Shown in pieces: positions 1 through 8,252 of a stretch of DNA of 64,000 nucleotides. The DNA is from Acidisphaera sp. S103. Lineage in GTDB: Bacteria > Pseudomonadota > Alphaproteobacteria > Acetobacterales > Acetobacteraceae. The notes below the pieces were generated by a model that was not told the origin of the DNA, ran no database searches, and was given only the letters and a program-made list of their open reading frames with translations. The position numbers and the translations under genes were made by a program. How positions within the stretch are numbered: position 1 is the stretch's first letter; the number at the start of each line of letters is the position of its first letter. The stretch is from positions 60,494-124,493 of the forward strand of contig NZ_LMUJ01000013.1 of assembly GCF_009765975.1 (NCBI RefSeq), read 5' to 3'.

Positions 1-637
1 ATTCGCCGAAGGTCATGCCACTGAGTTTTTGGACCAGATAGCCCATGACATCGATCGATACGGAGTAGTTCCATTGTGTGCCGGGGGAGAATTCCAGCGG
101 CAGGGTGGATAGCTGCTGAATCATGGCATCCAGGCCGCCTTCCGTGGTCAGGGCAGCGACACCGAGGTGGCGGTAGGCGGCATCGACGCTTGTGCGGTTC
201 ATGAAGCCGTAGGTGAGGCCGGAGGTATGGGTGACGAGGTCGACGACCTTCATAGGGCGGATCGGCGGGGTGGTGATGAAGGACGGCGCGCTGGCGACCA
301 GGGATGCGACGCCGGTGGCGTAGACGCCGAGGTTCTTCCAGGATGGGATGTGGGTGGCGACGTCGTCGTCGAGGCCGATCAGGCCTTGCTCCAGCAGCAT
401 CATGAGGGCGACGGCGGTGATGGGCTTGCTCATGGAATAGATGCGGAAGATGGCGTCTTCCCGCATGGGCTTGCGGCGTTCGAGGTCGATATGGCCGGCC
501 ATGCCGGTGTGGACCAGGGTGCCTCGGCGGTAGATCTGAGTGAGGATGCCGGGCAGGCGGCCGGTTTCGACGTATTTGGACGCCATAATGTGATCGAGAC
601 GGGCCAGGCGATCGGCGGACAGGCCGGATTGGGTCAT
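1..637 (-). CDS. Serine hydrolase of the class C beta-lactamase / EstB type, C-terminus beyond the window
   Basis: The reading frame opens at the ATG ending at 637 and runs off the left edge, so only about 212 N-terminal residues are visible. A SxxK signature (Ser-Met-Ser-Lys, residues 68-71) supplies the nucleophile and general base typical of penicillin-binding-protein-like esterases. A Trp-Asn-Tyr-Ser stretch near residue 189 fits the catalytic Tyr of the second motif. The third motif (KTG/HGG) would lie outside the window. No signal peptide is visible, suggesting a cytoplasmic esterase rather than a true beta-lactamase. The substrate cannot be told. A second member of the same superfamily lies at 62577-63689. 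Confidence 0.85.
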   Translation of the reverse strand, partial: MTQSGLSADRLARLDHIMASKYVETGRLPGILTQIYRRGTLVHTGMAGHIDLERRKPMREDAIFRIYSMSKPITAVALMMLLEQGLIGLDDDVATHIPSWKNLGVYATGVASLVASAPSFITTPPIRPMKVVDLVTHTSGLTYGFMNRTSVDAAYRHLGVAALTTEGGLDAMIQQLSTLPLEFSPGTQWNYSVSIDVMGYLVQKLSGMTFGE

Positions 638-967
638 GAGGGGTGCGTCCCTGGGTGGTTTGTTGAGGTAGTAACCGGGGAGGGCAGGGGGTTTGTCAAA
701 TGGGCCGGTTGCCGCCCTGCGCGGCAAACGCGGCGAGATTGCCCTGAGTCCACGATTCGTAATGCCGCCTATCGACGCGAAATAATCGCTCCAGGGGAAG
801 CACCGCTACTTGATACCGTCATGATGGGCGCAGACCCACTATTGATGCTTTTTCCAAGATCAGCACTTGAAGGCGTGGATGGTGGGCCTGCGCCCACCAT
901 GACGACGAGAGGCCAACGCCCTGTGTTTTGAGGATTCGGTTATTTGCGTCGGACCCTAAGCCCCCTC
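638..967. other. Intergenic region with a perfect inverted repeat
   Basis: About 330 bases separate two leftward genes and hold no convincing gene. A perfect 9-bp inverted repeat with a 4-base loop lies at 879-900 (arms 879-887 and 892-900), roughly 70 bases past the stop of the acyl-CoA dehydrogenase at 968. It could terminate that transcript, but no T-tract follows on the leftward strand, so this is only suggestive. Confidence 0.45.
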
Positions 968-2224
968 TCAAACCACCAGATTCTTCGGCACATCCCGGAA
1001 CGGCCGGTCGTTGTCCGTCCGCGGTTCTTTCGGCATCCCCAACACCCGCTCCGAGATGATGTTCCGCTGGATTTCATCCGTTCCGCCGGCGATCGACCCG
1101 GCCGGGACCGACACCAGGATCTCGGCGATTACCCCGCCCATGGCTCCGTCCTCACCTGTCAGCATGGCGTCCGCGCCGCTGATCAGGGTGTGGACCCGCG
1201 CGGACGCCCGGGCGACGTGGCTGGATGCCAGCTTGCCGAGCGAGCCCTCCGGCCCTTGCGGCTTGCCTTGCAACTGTGCCGCGCGCGCGCGCCTTGCCGT
1301 CCATTCGGCCGATTTCTGCAGCGTCAACAGCTTGGCGATCTCCTGCCGCACCACCGGGTCGTTGTTTACCCCGGCGGCCTTGGCCCGCTCGATCACCAGA
1401 TCCACACGGCCGGCGCGTTGTGGATACCACTTGTATGGCTCCATGACGGTTGCGTTTTCCGCCCGTTCTTCGTCGTAAATCCGTCCGGTGCCGGAGGACG
1501 ACTTGCCCCAGTTGCGGACGCCGTCGGCCTCTCGCCGTTCATGCATCAGCGTCGTCGTTGCGACGGCCCAGCCGCGGCCGACATCAAGCACCAGATGCTC
1601 CGGCAGCACCTCGGCATCGGTGAAGAACACCTGGTTGAACGAGGCGTGTCCGTTCATCTGGCGCAACGGATGCACCTGCACGCCCGGTTGGTGCATATCG
1701 ATAATGAAATACGACAGCCCCTGATGTTTCGGCACATCGACGTCGGTGCGAGCCAGCAACAAACCCCAATCCGCGTGATGCGCGCTGGTCGTCCACACCT
1801 TCTGTCCGTTGATCACCCATCGGTTGCCCTGGCGCTCGGCCTTGGTCGTCGCGCCGGCCAGGTCGGACCCGCTGCCCGGTTCGCTGAACAATTGGCACCA
1901 GGTGTCCTCACCGGACAGGCTGCGGCGCAGGAACTGTTCTTTCTGTGCCGGTGTCCCATGCGCCAGCAGCGTCGCGGCGGCCAATCGCCGGATACCGGCC
2001 TTCGCCACGCCGACCGCGCCGACGCGGAGGAATTCCTCGTCCACCACGGCCTGCAATCCAACCGGCAGGGCCTTGCCGTACCAATCCGTCGGCCAGGTCG
2101 GCACGCCCCAGCCGGAATCGATCAGAATGTTCCGCCACTCCACCAAGCCGTAATCGGTGCGCCAGTTTGCTTCCAGCCAGGCGCGGACTTCCGCGCGGAC
2201 GGATGCCTCGGTCATTTCGGTCAT
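968..2224 (-). CDS. Acyl-CoA dehydrogenase, first of a pair
   Basis: An FAD-dependent acyl-CoA dehydrogenase of about 418 residues, acting on an unidentified CoA thioester. Visible family marks are the substrate/FAD-binding segment SEPGSGSDLAG, the VWTTSAHHADWG strand, and the C-terminal GGTDEIQRN motif followed by ISERVLGMPKEP. Two ATGs lie close together; the one ending at 2224 is preferred because the GGAGGG ribosome site is only one base from the upstream ATG (2230) but well spaced from this one. It follows the gene at 2240-3370 by about 15 bases, so the two are very likely co-transcribed. Paired ACAD genes elsewhere (for example FadE28/FadE29 in steroid breakdown) form mixed tetramers; that is inferred here. 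Confidence 0.93.
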   Translation of the reverse strand: MTEMTEASVRAEVRAWLEANWRTDYGLVEWRNILIDSGWGVPTWPTDWYGKALPVGLQAVVDEEFLRVGAVGVAKAGIRRLAAATLLAHGTPAQKEQFLRRSLSGEDTWCQLFSEPGSGSDLAGATTKAERQGNRWVINGQKVWTTSAHHADWGLLLARTDVDVPKHQGLSYFIIDMHQPGVQVHPLRQMNGHASFNQVFFTDAEVLPEHLVLDVGRGWAVATTTLMHERREADGVRNWGKSSSGTGRIYDEERAENATVMEPYKWYPQRAGRVDLVIERAKAAGVNNDPVVRQEIAKLLTLQKSAEWTARRARAAQLQGKPQGPEGSLGKLASSHVARASARVHTLISGADAMLTGEDGAMGGVIAEILVSVPAGSIAGGTDEIQRNIISERVLGMPKEPRTDNDRPFRDVPKNLVV

Positions 2225-2239
2225 GATCATTCCCTCCGC

Positions 2240-3370
2240 TTAGACGTTCCAGGCGCGCATCAGCAGTTCGCGGTGCCAGGCCGGATCGCCCAGAAACACC
2301 TCGGAGCTTTTGGCGCGCTTGAACCAGAGATGCGTGTCGTTGTCCCAGGTGAAACCAATGCCGCCGTGGATCTGGATCGTGCTGATCGCGGTCTGCATAT
2401 AGGCTTCCGACGCCGCGGCCTTGGCCAGGGAGGCAATGGCCGGCAGTTCCGGATCATCCTCGGCCGCCGCGGACGCCGCCGCATAGGCCGCCGACTTTGC
2501 CAGTTCGACATCGACCAGCATATCGGCCTGTTTGTGCTTCATCGACTGGAACGACCCGATTGTCCGCCCGAACTGTACCCGCAGGTTGGCATAGTCCAGC
2601 GCCGACAAGCGCAGCCGTTCGGCTCCGCCGACCATTTCGTTCGCCAGGCAGGCCGCCGCCTGCACCATGGTTTTGGCGAACGGTGCCGCGGCACCGCCTT
2701 CCTGCCCCAGCAGGTCCGCCTCGACCGACTGGAACTCAAGCCGAGCCTGCTTGCGGGTCGGGTCCATCACTTTCAGCGGCCGGCGGGTCAGGCCGGCGGC
2801 GTTGCCGGGAACGGTGAAGAACGACAGGCCATCATCCCCGACGGAGCCAGGCCGCCGTGCCAGGACGACAATCAGATCGGCGCTGTGTCCGTCGACGACG
2901 AAGCTTTTCACCCCATCCAGCCGGAACCGGCCGCCCGCCGCCGTCGCCGTCGCCTGAACGCCGGTCGTGTCCCATCGCCCGTTCGGTTCGGTGAACGCCA
3001 GCGCCGCGACGCAGCTTCCGTCGGCGATCGCCGGCAGCAGGTCTCGCTTCTGTGCCTCGGTCCCGGCGTTGACGATCGCCGTTGCCGCCAGCACCGTCGA
3101 GGCGAAATACGGCGCGCACAGCAGTGCCCGGCCCATTTCCTCCAGCACGATGCCGAGTTCGACGAAGCTGAAGCCCTGGCCACCGTAGGCTTCGGGGATG
3201 TGGATCGCGGCGAGCCCGAGTTGTTGGTTCAGGTCGACCCAGGCCGCGCGATCCCAGCCGGTTTCCGTCTCCATCAGGCGACGGACGGCGGTTGCCGGCG
3301 ACTTGTCCTCCAGGAAGCGGCGCAGGACGGAGCGAAATTCCTCCTGCTCGCTGGTGAAGCTGAACTGCAT
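2240..3370 (-). CDS. Acyl-CoA dehydrogenase, second of a pair
   Basis: About 376 residues of the acyl-CoA dehydrogenase fold. The frame is open further upstream, but the start at 3370 is chosen because a strong GGGAGGA site sits just before it and the protein then begins with the usual helix (MQFSFTSEQEEFRSVLRR). The middle domain carries FTEPNGRWD, and the C-terminus has HGGIGFTWDNDTHLWFKRAK, typical of the subunit that partners a second dehydrogenase in heteromeric ACADs. It is the upstream gene of the leftward pair and is divergent from the CoA-transferase at 3504, sharing a 133-base promoter region. Likely role: alpha,beta-desaturation of a CoA-activated substrate, possibly as a heteromer. 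Confidence 0.92.
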   Translation of the reverse strand: MQFSFTSEQEEFRSVLRRFLEDKSPATAVRRLMETETGWDRAAWVDLNQQLGLAAIHIPEAYGGQGFSFVELGIVLEEMGRALLCAPYFASTVLAATAIVNAGTEAQKRDLLPAIADGSCVAALAFTEPNGRWDTTGVQATATAAGGRFRLDGVKSFVVDGHSADLIVVLARRPGSVGDDGLSFFTVPGNAAGLTRRPLKVMDPTRKQARLEFQSVEADLLGQEGGAAAPFAKTMVQAAACLANEMVGGAERLRLSALDYANLRVQFGRTIGSFQSMKHKQADMLVDVELAKSAAYAAASAAAEDDPELPAIASLAKAAASEAYMQTAISTIQIHGGIGFTWDNDTHLWFKRAKSSEVFLGDPAWHRELLMRAWNV

Positions 3371-3503
3371 GCGATTCCTCCCTCGGCGCGTCGGCACACA
3401 GTGGCGGAGGATGACGCGGTTCGGCAAGGCTGGCCGCGTCCGGCTTGTGGCTGGCCGATACGTGACCGATAGTTGGGCGATAGTGCCAAGGGGACACGCG
3501 ACG

Positions 3504-4712
3504 ATGCCGAACAACAATGACGGACCTCTCGCCGGTATTCGCGTGCTGGACCTGACAACGGTGCAGATGGGTCCGTGGTGCACCCGCATCATGTCCGATT
3601 TCGGCGCCGATGTGATCAAGGTTGAGGCACCGGAGGGCGACTCGTCGCGCTATACCGGCGTGCCGAAACATCGTGGCATGAGCGGCACGTTCCAGCACAA
3701 CGGCCGCGGCAAGCGCAGCGTCGCCCTGGATTTGAAGCAGCCTGAGGCCCAGGACGCGGTGCTGCGGCTGGTGCCGACGGCGGATGCATTTGCCTCCAAC
3801 ATCCGTCCGGCCGCGTTGGCGCGTTTGGGCCTGGATTACGACTCGATCAGGCGGATCAACCCGTCGATCGTCTATCTCAGTATGGTGGGCTACGGCAGTG
3901 CCGGGCGTTACGCGGGGCGTCCGGCGTATGACGACCTGATCCAGGCCGCCGCCGCCATCCCGATGCTGCTGCAACGATCCACCGGGCAGCCGCGCTTCAT
4001 CCCGATGGCGGCGATCGACCGTATCGTGGGGTCGGCGGCCGCCAACGCGCTGCTGGCCGGATTGCTGGCGAAGGCGCGCACCGGCATCGGGCAGCAGATC
4101 GAGGTGCCGATGTTTGAAACCATCGCGCAGTTCGTGCTGTCGGAGCACATGCAGGGCCAGACGTTCGATCCGCCCACCAGCCCCGCGGGTTACCCTCGCA
4201 CCCTGTCGCAGCATCGCCGGCCTTACCCGACCAAGGACGGCTATATCGCCGCGCTGCCCTACAATGACGGGCAGTGGCGCCGTTTCTTCGAGGCCGTCGG
4301 TAAGGGCGAGATGCTGAAAACCGACCCGCGTTTCGCCGACATCACCGCCCGTACGGCGAACATCGATTCGCTTTACGAAATGATCGCCGAGGAGCTGAAG
4401 CACCGCACCACGGACGAATGGCTGGACCTGCTGGAACGCAACGATATTCCTTGTATGCGTCCGCATACGCTCGAATCGTTGATGGAGGATCCGCACCTCG
4501 CGGACGCTGAATTCTTTCGCTGGATCGACCATCCGTCGGAGGGCCGCATCCGCACCATGCGCGAACCCAGCACCTGGTCGGAAACCAAACCCCCCACCGG
4601 TCGCTTCGCCCCGCGCCTCGGCCAGCACACCCGTGAAATTCTTGCGGAAGCCGGCTTCGACCCCCAGATCATCGACGACCTGGTCGAGCGCAAGATCGCC
4701 AAGACCGACTAA
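3504..4712 (+). CDS. CaiB/BaiF family CoA-transferase
   Basis: A 402-residue type III CoA-transferase that moves CoA between carboxylic acids through an aspartyl-CoA intermediate. The N-terminus carries the family signature GIRVLDLTTVQMGPW and DFGADVIKVEAPEGD. The catalytic Asp is probably within GRPAYDDLIQAAAAI near residue 150, and YPTKDGYIA marks the later part of the fold. The start at 3504 was preferred over earlier in-frame codons because homologous sequence begins there; an AAGGGG lies about 9 bases upstream. It is divergent from the dehydrogenase pair, so it plausibly activates the acid those enzymes desaturate. Donor and acceptor are unknown. Confidence 0.93.
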   Translation: MPNNNDGPLAGIRVLDLTTVQMGPWCTRIMSDFGADVIKVEAPEGDSSRYTGVPKHRGMSGTFQHNGRGKRSVALDLKQPEAQDAVLRLVPTADAFASNIRPAALARLGLDYDSIRRINPSIVYLSMVGYGSAGRYAGRPAYDDLIQAAAAIPMLLQRSTGQPRFIPMAAIDRIVGSAAANALLAGLLAKARTGIGQQIEVPMFETIAQFVLSEHMQGQTFDPPTSPAGYPRTLSQHRRPYPTKDGYIAALPYNDGQWRRFFEAVGKGEMLKTDPRFADITARTANIDSLYEMIAEELKHRTTDEWLDLLERNDIPCMRPHTLESLMEDPHLADAEFFRWIDHPSEGRIRTMREPSTWSETKPPTGRFAPRLGQHTREILAEAGFDPQIIDDLVERKIAKTD

Positions 4713-4849
4713 AGCGATTCGGACAAAGCTGGACACCAGGCAGAAAAGCAATAAGAATATTACCAACTAAATTGGCTGCCGGAGTCTTGTCGCGCGCAGG
4801 CCATCTCGTCGTTATATACCGGAAGCCGCCAAAGCCTGGAGATCGTATT

Positions 4850-6532
4850 GTGAAACCTCCGAGTTGGGCAGTCTCAACGCATTTCCTGTTGGTCGCGGTG
4901 GTATTTGTTTCGATTCTCAACCATTCGCAGGCCTGGGCGGACGCCACCGCCGACGCTGCGAAGACACCTCAGATTGCGGAATGTTCCGCGCCATATCCGC
5001 CGCACGATAAAATGAACGGCCAGCCGATGGGAACGTTGACAGTTCTTCCGGTAACACGGTGGGCCCCAGTGGGCGGCGAGGTTCAGTTCCAGCTCTCCGG
5101 AATGACAAAGCCGCCAGAAGAAATTCAGGTCTTTTTCGCCTGGGATAAGCCACAGCCGGATGGCTGCTGGCAGAGCCAACTGGTGCGCCTGGTGCAAGGT
5201 CCCGGAGACATCACCATCGAAACGGCCAAAGTCTATACCTACGCCGCTCGGGTGCCGGCGTTCGGGACCGCGAACCCGTTTCGCGAGGGGAGCCAGCACA
5301 AAGAAATCGGCAGTCCCGTACCCATGGCGACGATGTTCGTGCGCGGCGTGCTGACCGGGGCACCGGATGGCGATCCCGGCTTCGTGCTCGTCCAGGGAGT
5401 CGGAATATCCAGCGTCGGCATTGCTGTTGTGAGTGTGTTTGGCTGCGCACTGCTTTTGTTCGCCATCCCGACGATATACTGGTGGTGGCATGGTCGTCCC
5501 GGATGGTTTCTGCTGCGGCTCATCACGGCACCCGATGGAAAGGCCAGTCTTTCGCAATTCCAGATCACGATCTGGACCGTGGTGATCGGTACCGGCGTTG
5601 CCTATACCATGGTGTTGACAGGCAATCTGATCGACGTTCCGACAGCGACACTCGGCCTACTGGGGATCAGCGGATTCTCATTGGTCGGCGCCAAGCTGAA
5701 ATCTGGTGATGACGGCTCCCCGCAACGCGTCAGCGCGCCGGGGGCGGTGACCAACCTGGCTGTTGTGGGGGCGGTGACGACCGGCACCGTCGTGCTGACC
5801 TGGGATGCGCCCGCCGGCACGGGGCAGCCGTTCAGCTATACTGTACAAAAACGGCCAACCGCGGGCGGGCCGTGGGAAACGGTGCAGAATAACATCGCTG
5901 CCCCGCCCTATGCCGTGATCAATCTGAACCCCGGTTGGGCATACGATTTCCAGGTGTTCGCGATGAATGCGGGCGGCGCCGGCCCGGCGTCCGTGCCGCT
6001 GACGGCCATCCAGACGCATCGCGACGCGCCCGTGGCGCCGGGCGGTCCGGCCCAGGTCACCGGCCTGCAAGCAACGGCGCAACCCGACGGGCGTGTCGAA
6101 CTCACCTGGACCGCGCCGGCACCGGGGCCTGACTCCTACACGGTGCAATATCGCCCGGTCGGCACCCTGGCATGGTCGACCTATAGTGCATCGGCAAGTC
6201 CGCCGACGCTCGTAACCGGTCTCAGGTCCGCCACCAATTTTGCCTTCCAGGTCTTCGGCGTGACTGGTGGCGTCGCAGGTACGCCATCCACACTTGTCGC
6301 GGCCACCACCTTTCAGCGCGCACCCCGCTGGAGCGACCTGGTCATGAATAGCGACTATACCGAGGTTGACCTGGCTCGCCTGCAGATGCTTGTGTTTACA
6401 TCAATTGCCGCCGTCTTCACCGGTTTGACGTTGTTCAACACCGGCGCGATACCGGATATCCCCGTCGGTGAGCTCGCGCTGGTCGGGGTCAGCAACGGTG
6501 TCTATCTGGCGTCCAAGGCGGTGACCGACTAG
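4850..6532 (+). CDS. Exported membrane protein with two fibronectin type III domains and a duplicated two-helix module
   Basis: About 560 residues if the GTG at 4850 is the start. It is chosen because GGAG lies 8 bases upstream and the protein then opens directly with a signal peptide ending HSQAWA. After a periplasmic domain of about 150 residues comes a hydrophobic helix near 188-210. Next is a hydrophobic pair of segments (about 232-282) starting SLSQFQITIWTV and ending LLGISGFSLVGAK, then two fibronectin III repeats (about 296-388 and 399-490). A second copy of the hydrophobic module (about 504-558) has LARLQMLVFTS and LALVGVSNGVYLASK. The shared pattern is Q-x3-W/F-T, then Pro, then L-L/V-G-I/V-S and a closing Lys. 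No enzymatic motif is seen. Its stop overlaps that of the convergent gene by 4 bases. Function unknown; a surface or scaffold role is inferred. Confidence 0.8.
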   Translation: MKPPSWAVSTHFLLVAVVFVSILNHSQAWADATADAAKTPQIAECSAPYPPHDKMNGQPMGTLTVLPVTRWAPVGGEVQFQLSGMTKPPEEIQVFFAWDKPQPDGCWQSQLVRLVQGPGDITIETAKVYTYAARVPAFGTANPFREGSQHKEIGSPVPMATMFVRGVLTGAPDGDPGFVLVQGVGISSVGIAVVSVFGCALLLFAIPTIYWWWHGRPGWFLLRLITAPDGKASLSQFQITIWTVVIGTGVAYTMVLTGNLIDVPTATLGLLGISGFSLVGAKLKSGDDGSPQRVSAPGAVTNLAVVGAVTTGTVVLTWDAPAGTGQPFSYTVQKRPTAGGPWETVQNNIAAPPYAVINLNPGWAYDFQVFAMNAGGAGPASVPLTAIQTHRDAPVAPGGPAQVTGLQATAQPDGRVELTWTAPAPGPDSYTVQYRPVGTLAWSTYSASASPPTLVTGLRSATNFAFQVFGVTGGVAGTPSTLVAATTFQRAPRWSDLVMNSDYTEVDLARLQMLVFTSIAAVFTGLTLFNTGAIPDIPVGELALVGVSNGVYLASKAVTD

Positions 6533-6867
6533 CCCTTCGGGATTGCGGCGATAATGCTGTCGAGCAACTTCGACACCGCGAGAATATTGTTCAACACCGT
6601 CGCCAGACTCGTCAGACTGTTCATCTCATCGGTAATGCTGTTGGTGACAGCGTCGAGTTTCGCATTCAGCGCCGCGATTTGCGCATCGTCGTCATCGACG
6701 GCGAGTGCTCGTAGTTGCGTCAGCTTCAGCGTCAAGTCGTTGCTGTCGCTTTGCAGTGCGTTCATTGTCGCCAGATCGCCATTCGACATCGCTTGCAATT
6801 GCAAGGCGTGCAGCTTGTCCAACGCGGCCTGGGATTTGGCAATAGAGGCATCGAAAGCGGTGGGCAT
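6529..6867 (-). CDS. Small helical, coiled-coil-like protein of unknown function
   Basis: A 112-residue product with no signal peptide. Almost the whole sequence is heptad-like and helix-forming, with many Ala, Leu, Asn and Asp residues and only one proline, close to the C-terminus. An acidic DDDDAQIAALNAKLDAV stretch sits mid-protein, and a more hydrophobic C-terminal helix could be amphipathic or membrane-touching. It lies 13 bases downstream of the lipoprotein gene at 6881 on the same strand, so both are probably one transcript. It converges on the FN3 protein gene with a 4-base overlap. I do not recognise a family. Confidence 0.65.
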   Translation of the reverse strand: MPTAFDASIAKSQAALDKLHALQLQAMSNGDLATMNALQSDSNDLTLKLTQLRALAVDDDDAQIAALNAKLDAVTNSITDEMNSLTSLATVLNNILAVSKLLDSIIAAIPKG

Positions 6868-6880
6868 GATTTACACTCCC

Positions 6881-7894
6881 TTACCTGGCCTGTTTTTCGG
6901 CTGGCTTGGCGGCGGGCGTGGGTGGATTGATCACCGCGTCCAGCGCTTGCGCCGCCGAGGTCACCGTTGTCGCCTCGGTCACGAATATCTGCGCGTCGTT
7001 CAGCACGCGCTTGAGATTGATCGTCGGCGATTGCAGATCGTCGGTCAGGGCCTGATGCAGCGTCGCGATCTTGTTCACGACCGGGCCGGGTTGCGGAGCG
7101 GCCTTGGCCTTGTCGATCGCGGCCGCGAAGCCGTCTGCCTGTGTCAGGCTCGCGGTTTCCTGCGCCAGATCCGCCGCCGACCTGGATTTTTCGTAACTGC
7201 GGGCCGCCGTCTGGTAGCTGATCAGCGCAGCGGTGGTCTGATTGAAAGCATCGTTGATGGCGTCAACGTAGAATTGCTGGTACGCATCCGCGATCGACGG
7301 AACGATTGCCTTTACCAGCGGGTTGGCGGCCATGGTCCCAGTGCGCAGAATGCGGATCTGTTCGGCCTCGATGGCCGAACAGGCAGCGACGCCGGCGATC
7401 GTGCTGATAGGTCCAGCCGCAGCCGCGGCCTTATTGGCCCCAGCGGCAGAGGCAAGGTCGGCGGCCGCTGCAGCCAGTCCTTTGGCGGCGGTTTGGACCG
7501 AATTGCAGGTTGTCGCCGTCACCACAGCTGAGAGAGAGGCAGCATATCTCGTCAGACTGACCATGTTCGGTGGTACGCCGGCATAGTTCAATTTCACGCC
7601 GCCGATGGTTACGGCGCAATCGCCGGCGTGATAGCCGACGGGATCAACGCCAAGACAGGATTGACTGAGACTGACCGTGGTCGGTTGTGTCTTTGGCAAC
7701 ATTTGCAGCATTTGCCGCTTCTGTGCCTCCTGCGCCGCGGTCGCCAACGGTTCGGCCAAAGCGGCTGCCGCGCCGACAGCCTGCGAAAATCCATTAACGC
7801 CGTCAGCATAGTCAGCTGTTGTGCAGGCTCCCAACCCTAGCAGGGCAGCCGCAATGGTGGTTATTTGCATTAAAGCCCTCATGGTCTTGCACAT
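6881..7894 (-). CDS. Putative lipoprotein, Ala-rich and helical
   Basis: A 337-residue product whose N-terminus has a short basic region, a hydrophobic stretch and a lipobox (LLGLGAC), so the mature protein should begin at the Cys near residue 24 and be anchored in the outer or inner membrane. The remainder is Ala-rich and predicted helical, with Cys residues that could form disulphides in the first third and a long helical C-terminal half ending in a Pro/Lys-rich tail. A GGTGGGG lies just before the ATG ending at 7894; an in-frame ATG four codons later is also possible. It heads a leftward two-gene unit with the coiled-coil gene at 6529. No recognised domain; an envelope role alongside the FN3 membrane protein is inferred from position only. 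Confidence 0.7.
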   Translation of the reverse strand: MCKTMRALMQITTIAAALLGLGACTTADYADGVNGFSQAVGAAAALAEPLATAAQEAQKRQMLQMLPKTQPTTVSLSQSCLGVDPVGYHAGDCAVTIGGVKLNYAGVPPNMVSLTRYAASLSAVVTATTCNSVQTAAKGLAAAAADLASAAGANKAAAAAGPISTIAGVAACSAIEAEQIRILRTGTMAANPLVKAIVPSIADAYQQFYVDAINDAFNQTTAALISYQTAARSYEKSRSAADLAQETASLTQADGFAAAIDKAKAAPQPGPVVNKIATLHQALTDDLQSPTINLKRVLNDAQIFVTEATTVTSAAQALDAVINPPTPAAKPAEKQAR

Positions 7895-8252
7895 GCCCCA
7901 CCTTGACCTATAAGGTACCGTTTCATACTATATCGTCAAATACAAGAGAAGAGTGTCAAATACAAGAGCAGAGCGAGAGTACTCGGAATATCAAAAAGCA
8001 AAATGCGCCAGCGTTGGACTATTGCCTTGTCTTTCCGCTCGCTCGCGCACGATTTCAGGCCAACCGCCTGATCACCGCGAGCAACCGGGACGATCGCCTC
8101 GATCCTCAACCCGAGTGCGGCGTTGCATCATTGCCAGCGTCGACCTTCAGATTATAGACGACCCCGTCGAGCGCGAACGCCTGACCCCGCCCCACATCTG
8201 GCCAATCCACCCAACCTGTGCCACGGTAACCCCAAAGAACCGGAGGTGCCCT
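7895..8252. other. Divergent intergenic region between lipoprotein and CmcJ-type genes
   Basis: About 358 bases without a convincing gene. The left part, next to the lipoprotein start, is AT-rich and holds the tandem repeat at 7935-7974. A sigma-70-like pair (TTGCCA at 8131-8136, 16-base spacer, TATAGA at 8153-8158) may serve the rightward gene at 8253. An open frame continues upstream from 8253 back to about 7953, but it lacks a ribosome site and reads as non-protein sequence. Confidence 0.4.
7935..7974. repeat. Two-copy 20-bp direct repeat upstream of the lipoprotein operon
   Basis: Two head-to-tail copies of a 20-base unit (7935-7954 and 7955-7974) share GTCAAATACAAGAG and then AGAG, differing at two positions. 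The period equals about two helical turns, and the repeat sits some 40-80 bases upstream of the lipoprotein start (reading leftward). This is the layout of a regulator binding on one face of the DNA; no regulator is identified. Confidence 0.55.

Noticed and set aside
167..931. Long rightward frame of 254 codons
   Set aside because: It lies antisense to the serine hydrolase gene and runs into non-coding sequence; no ribosome site or recognised motif.
944..3472. Rightward frame of 842 codons opposite the two acyl-CoA dehydrogenase genes
   Set aside because: High-GC shadow frame of two well-defined genes; its Arg/His/Gln-rich sequence has no family features.
2832..4766. Leftward frame of 644 codons
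   Set aside because: Antisense to the CoA-transferase gene and overlapping a real dehydrogenase in another frame.
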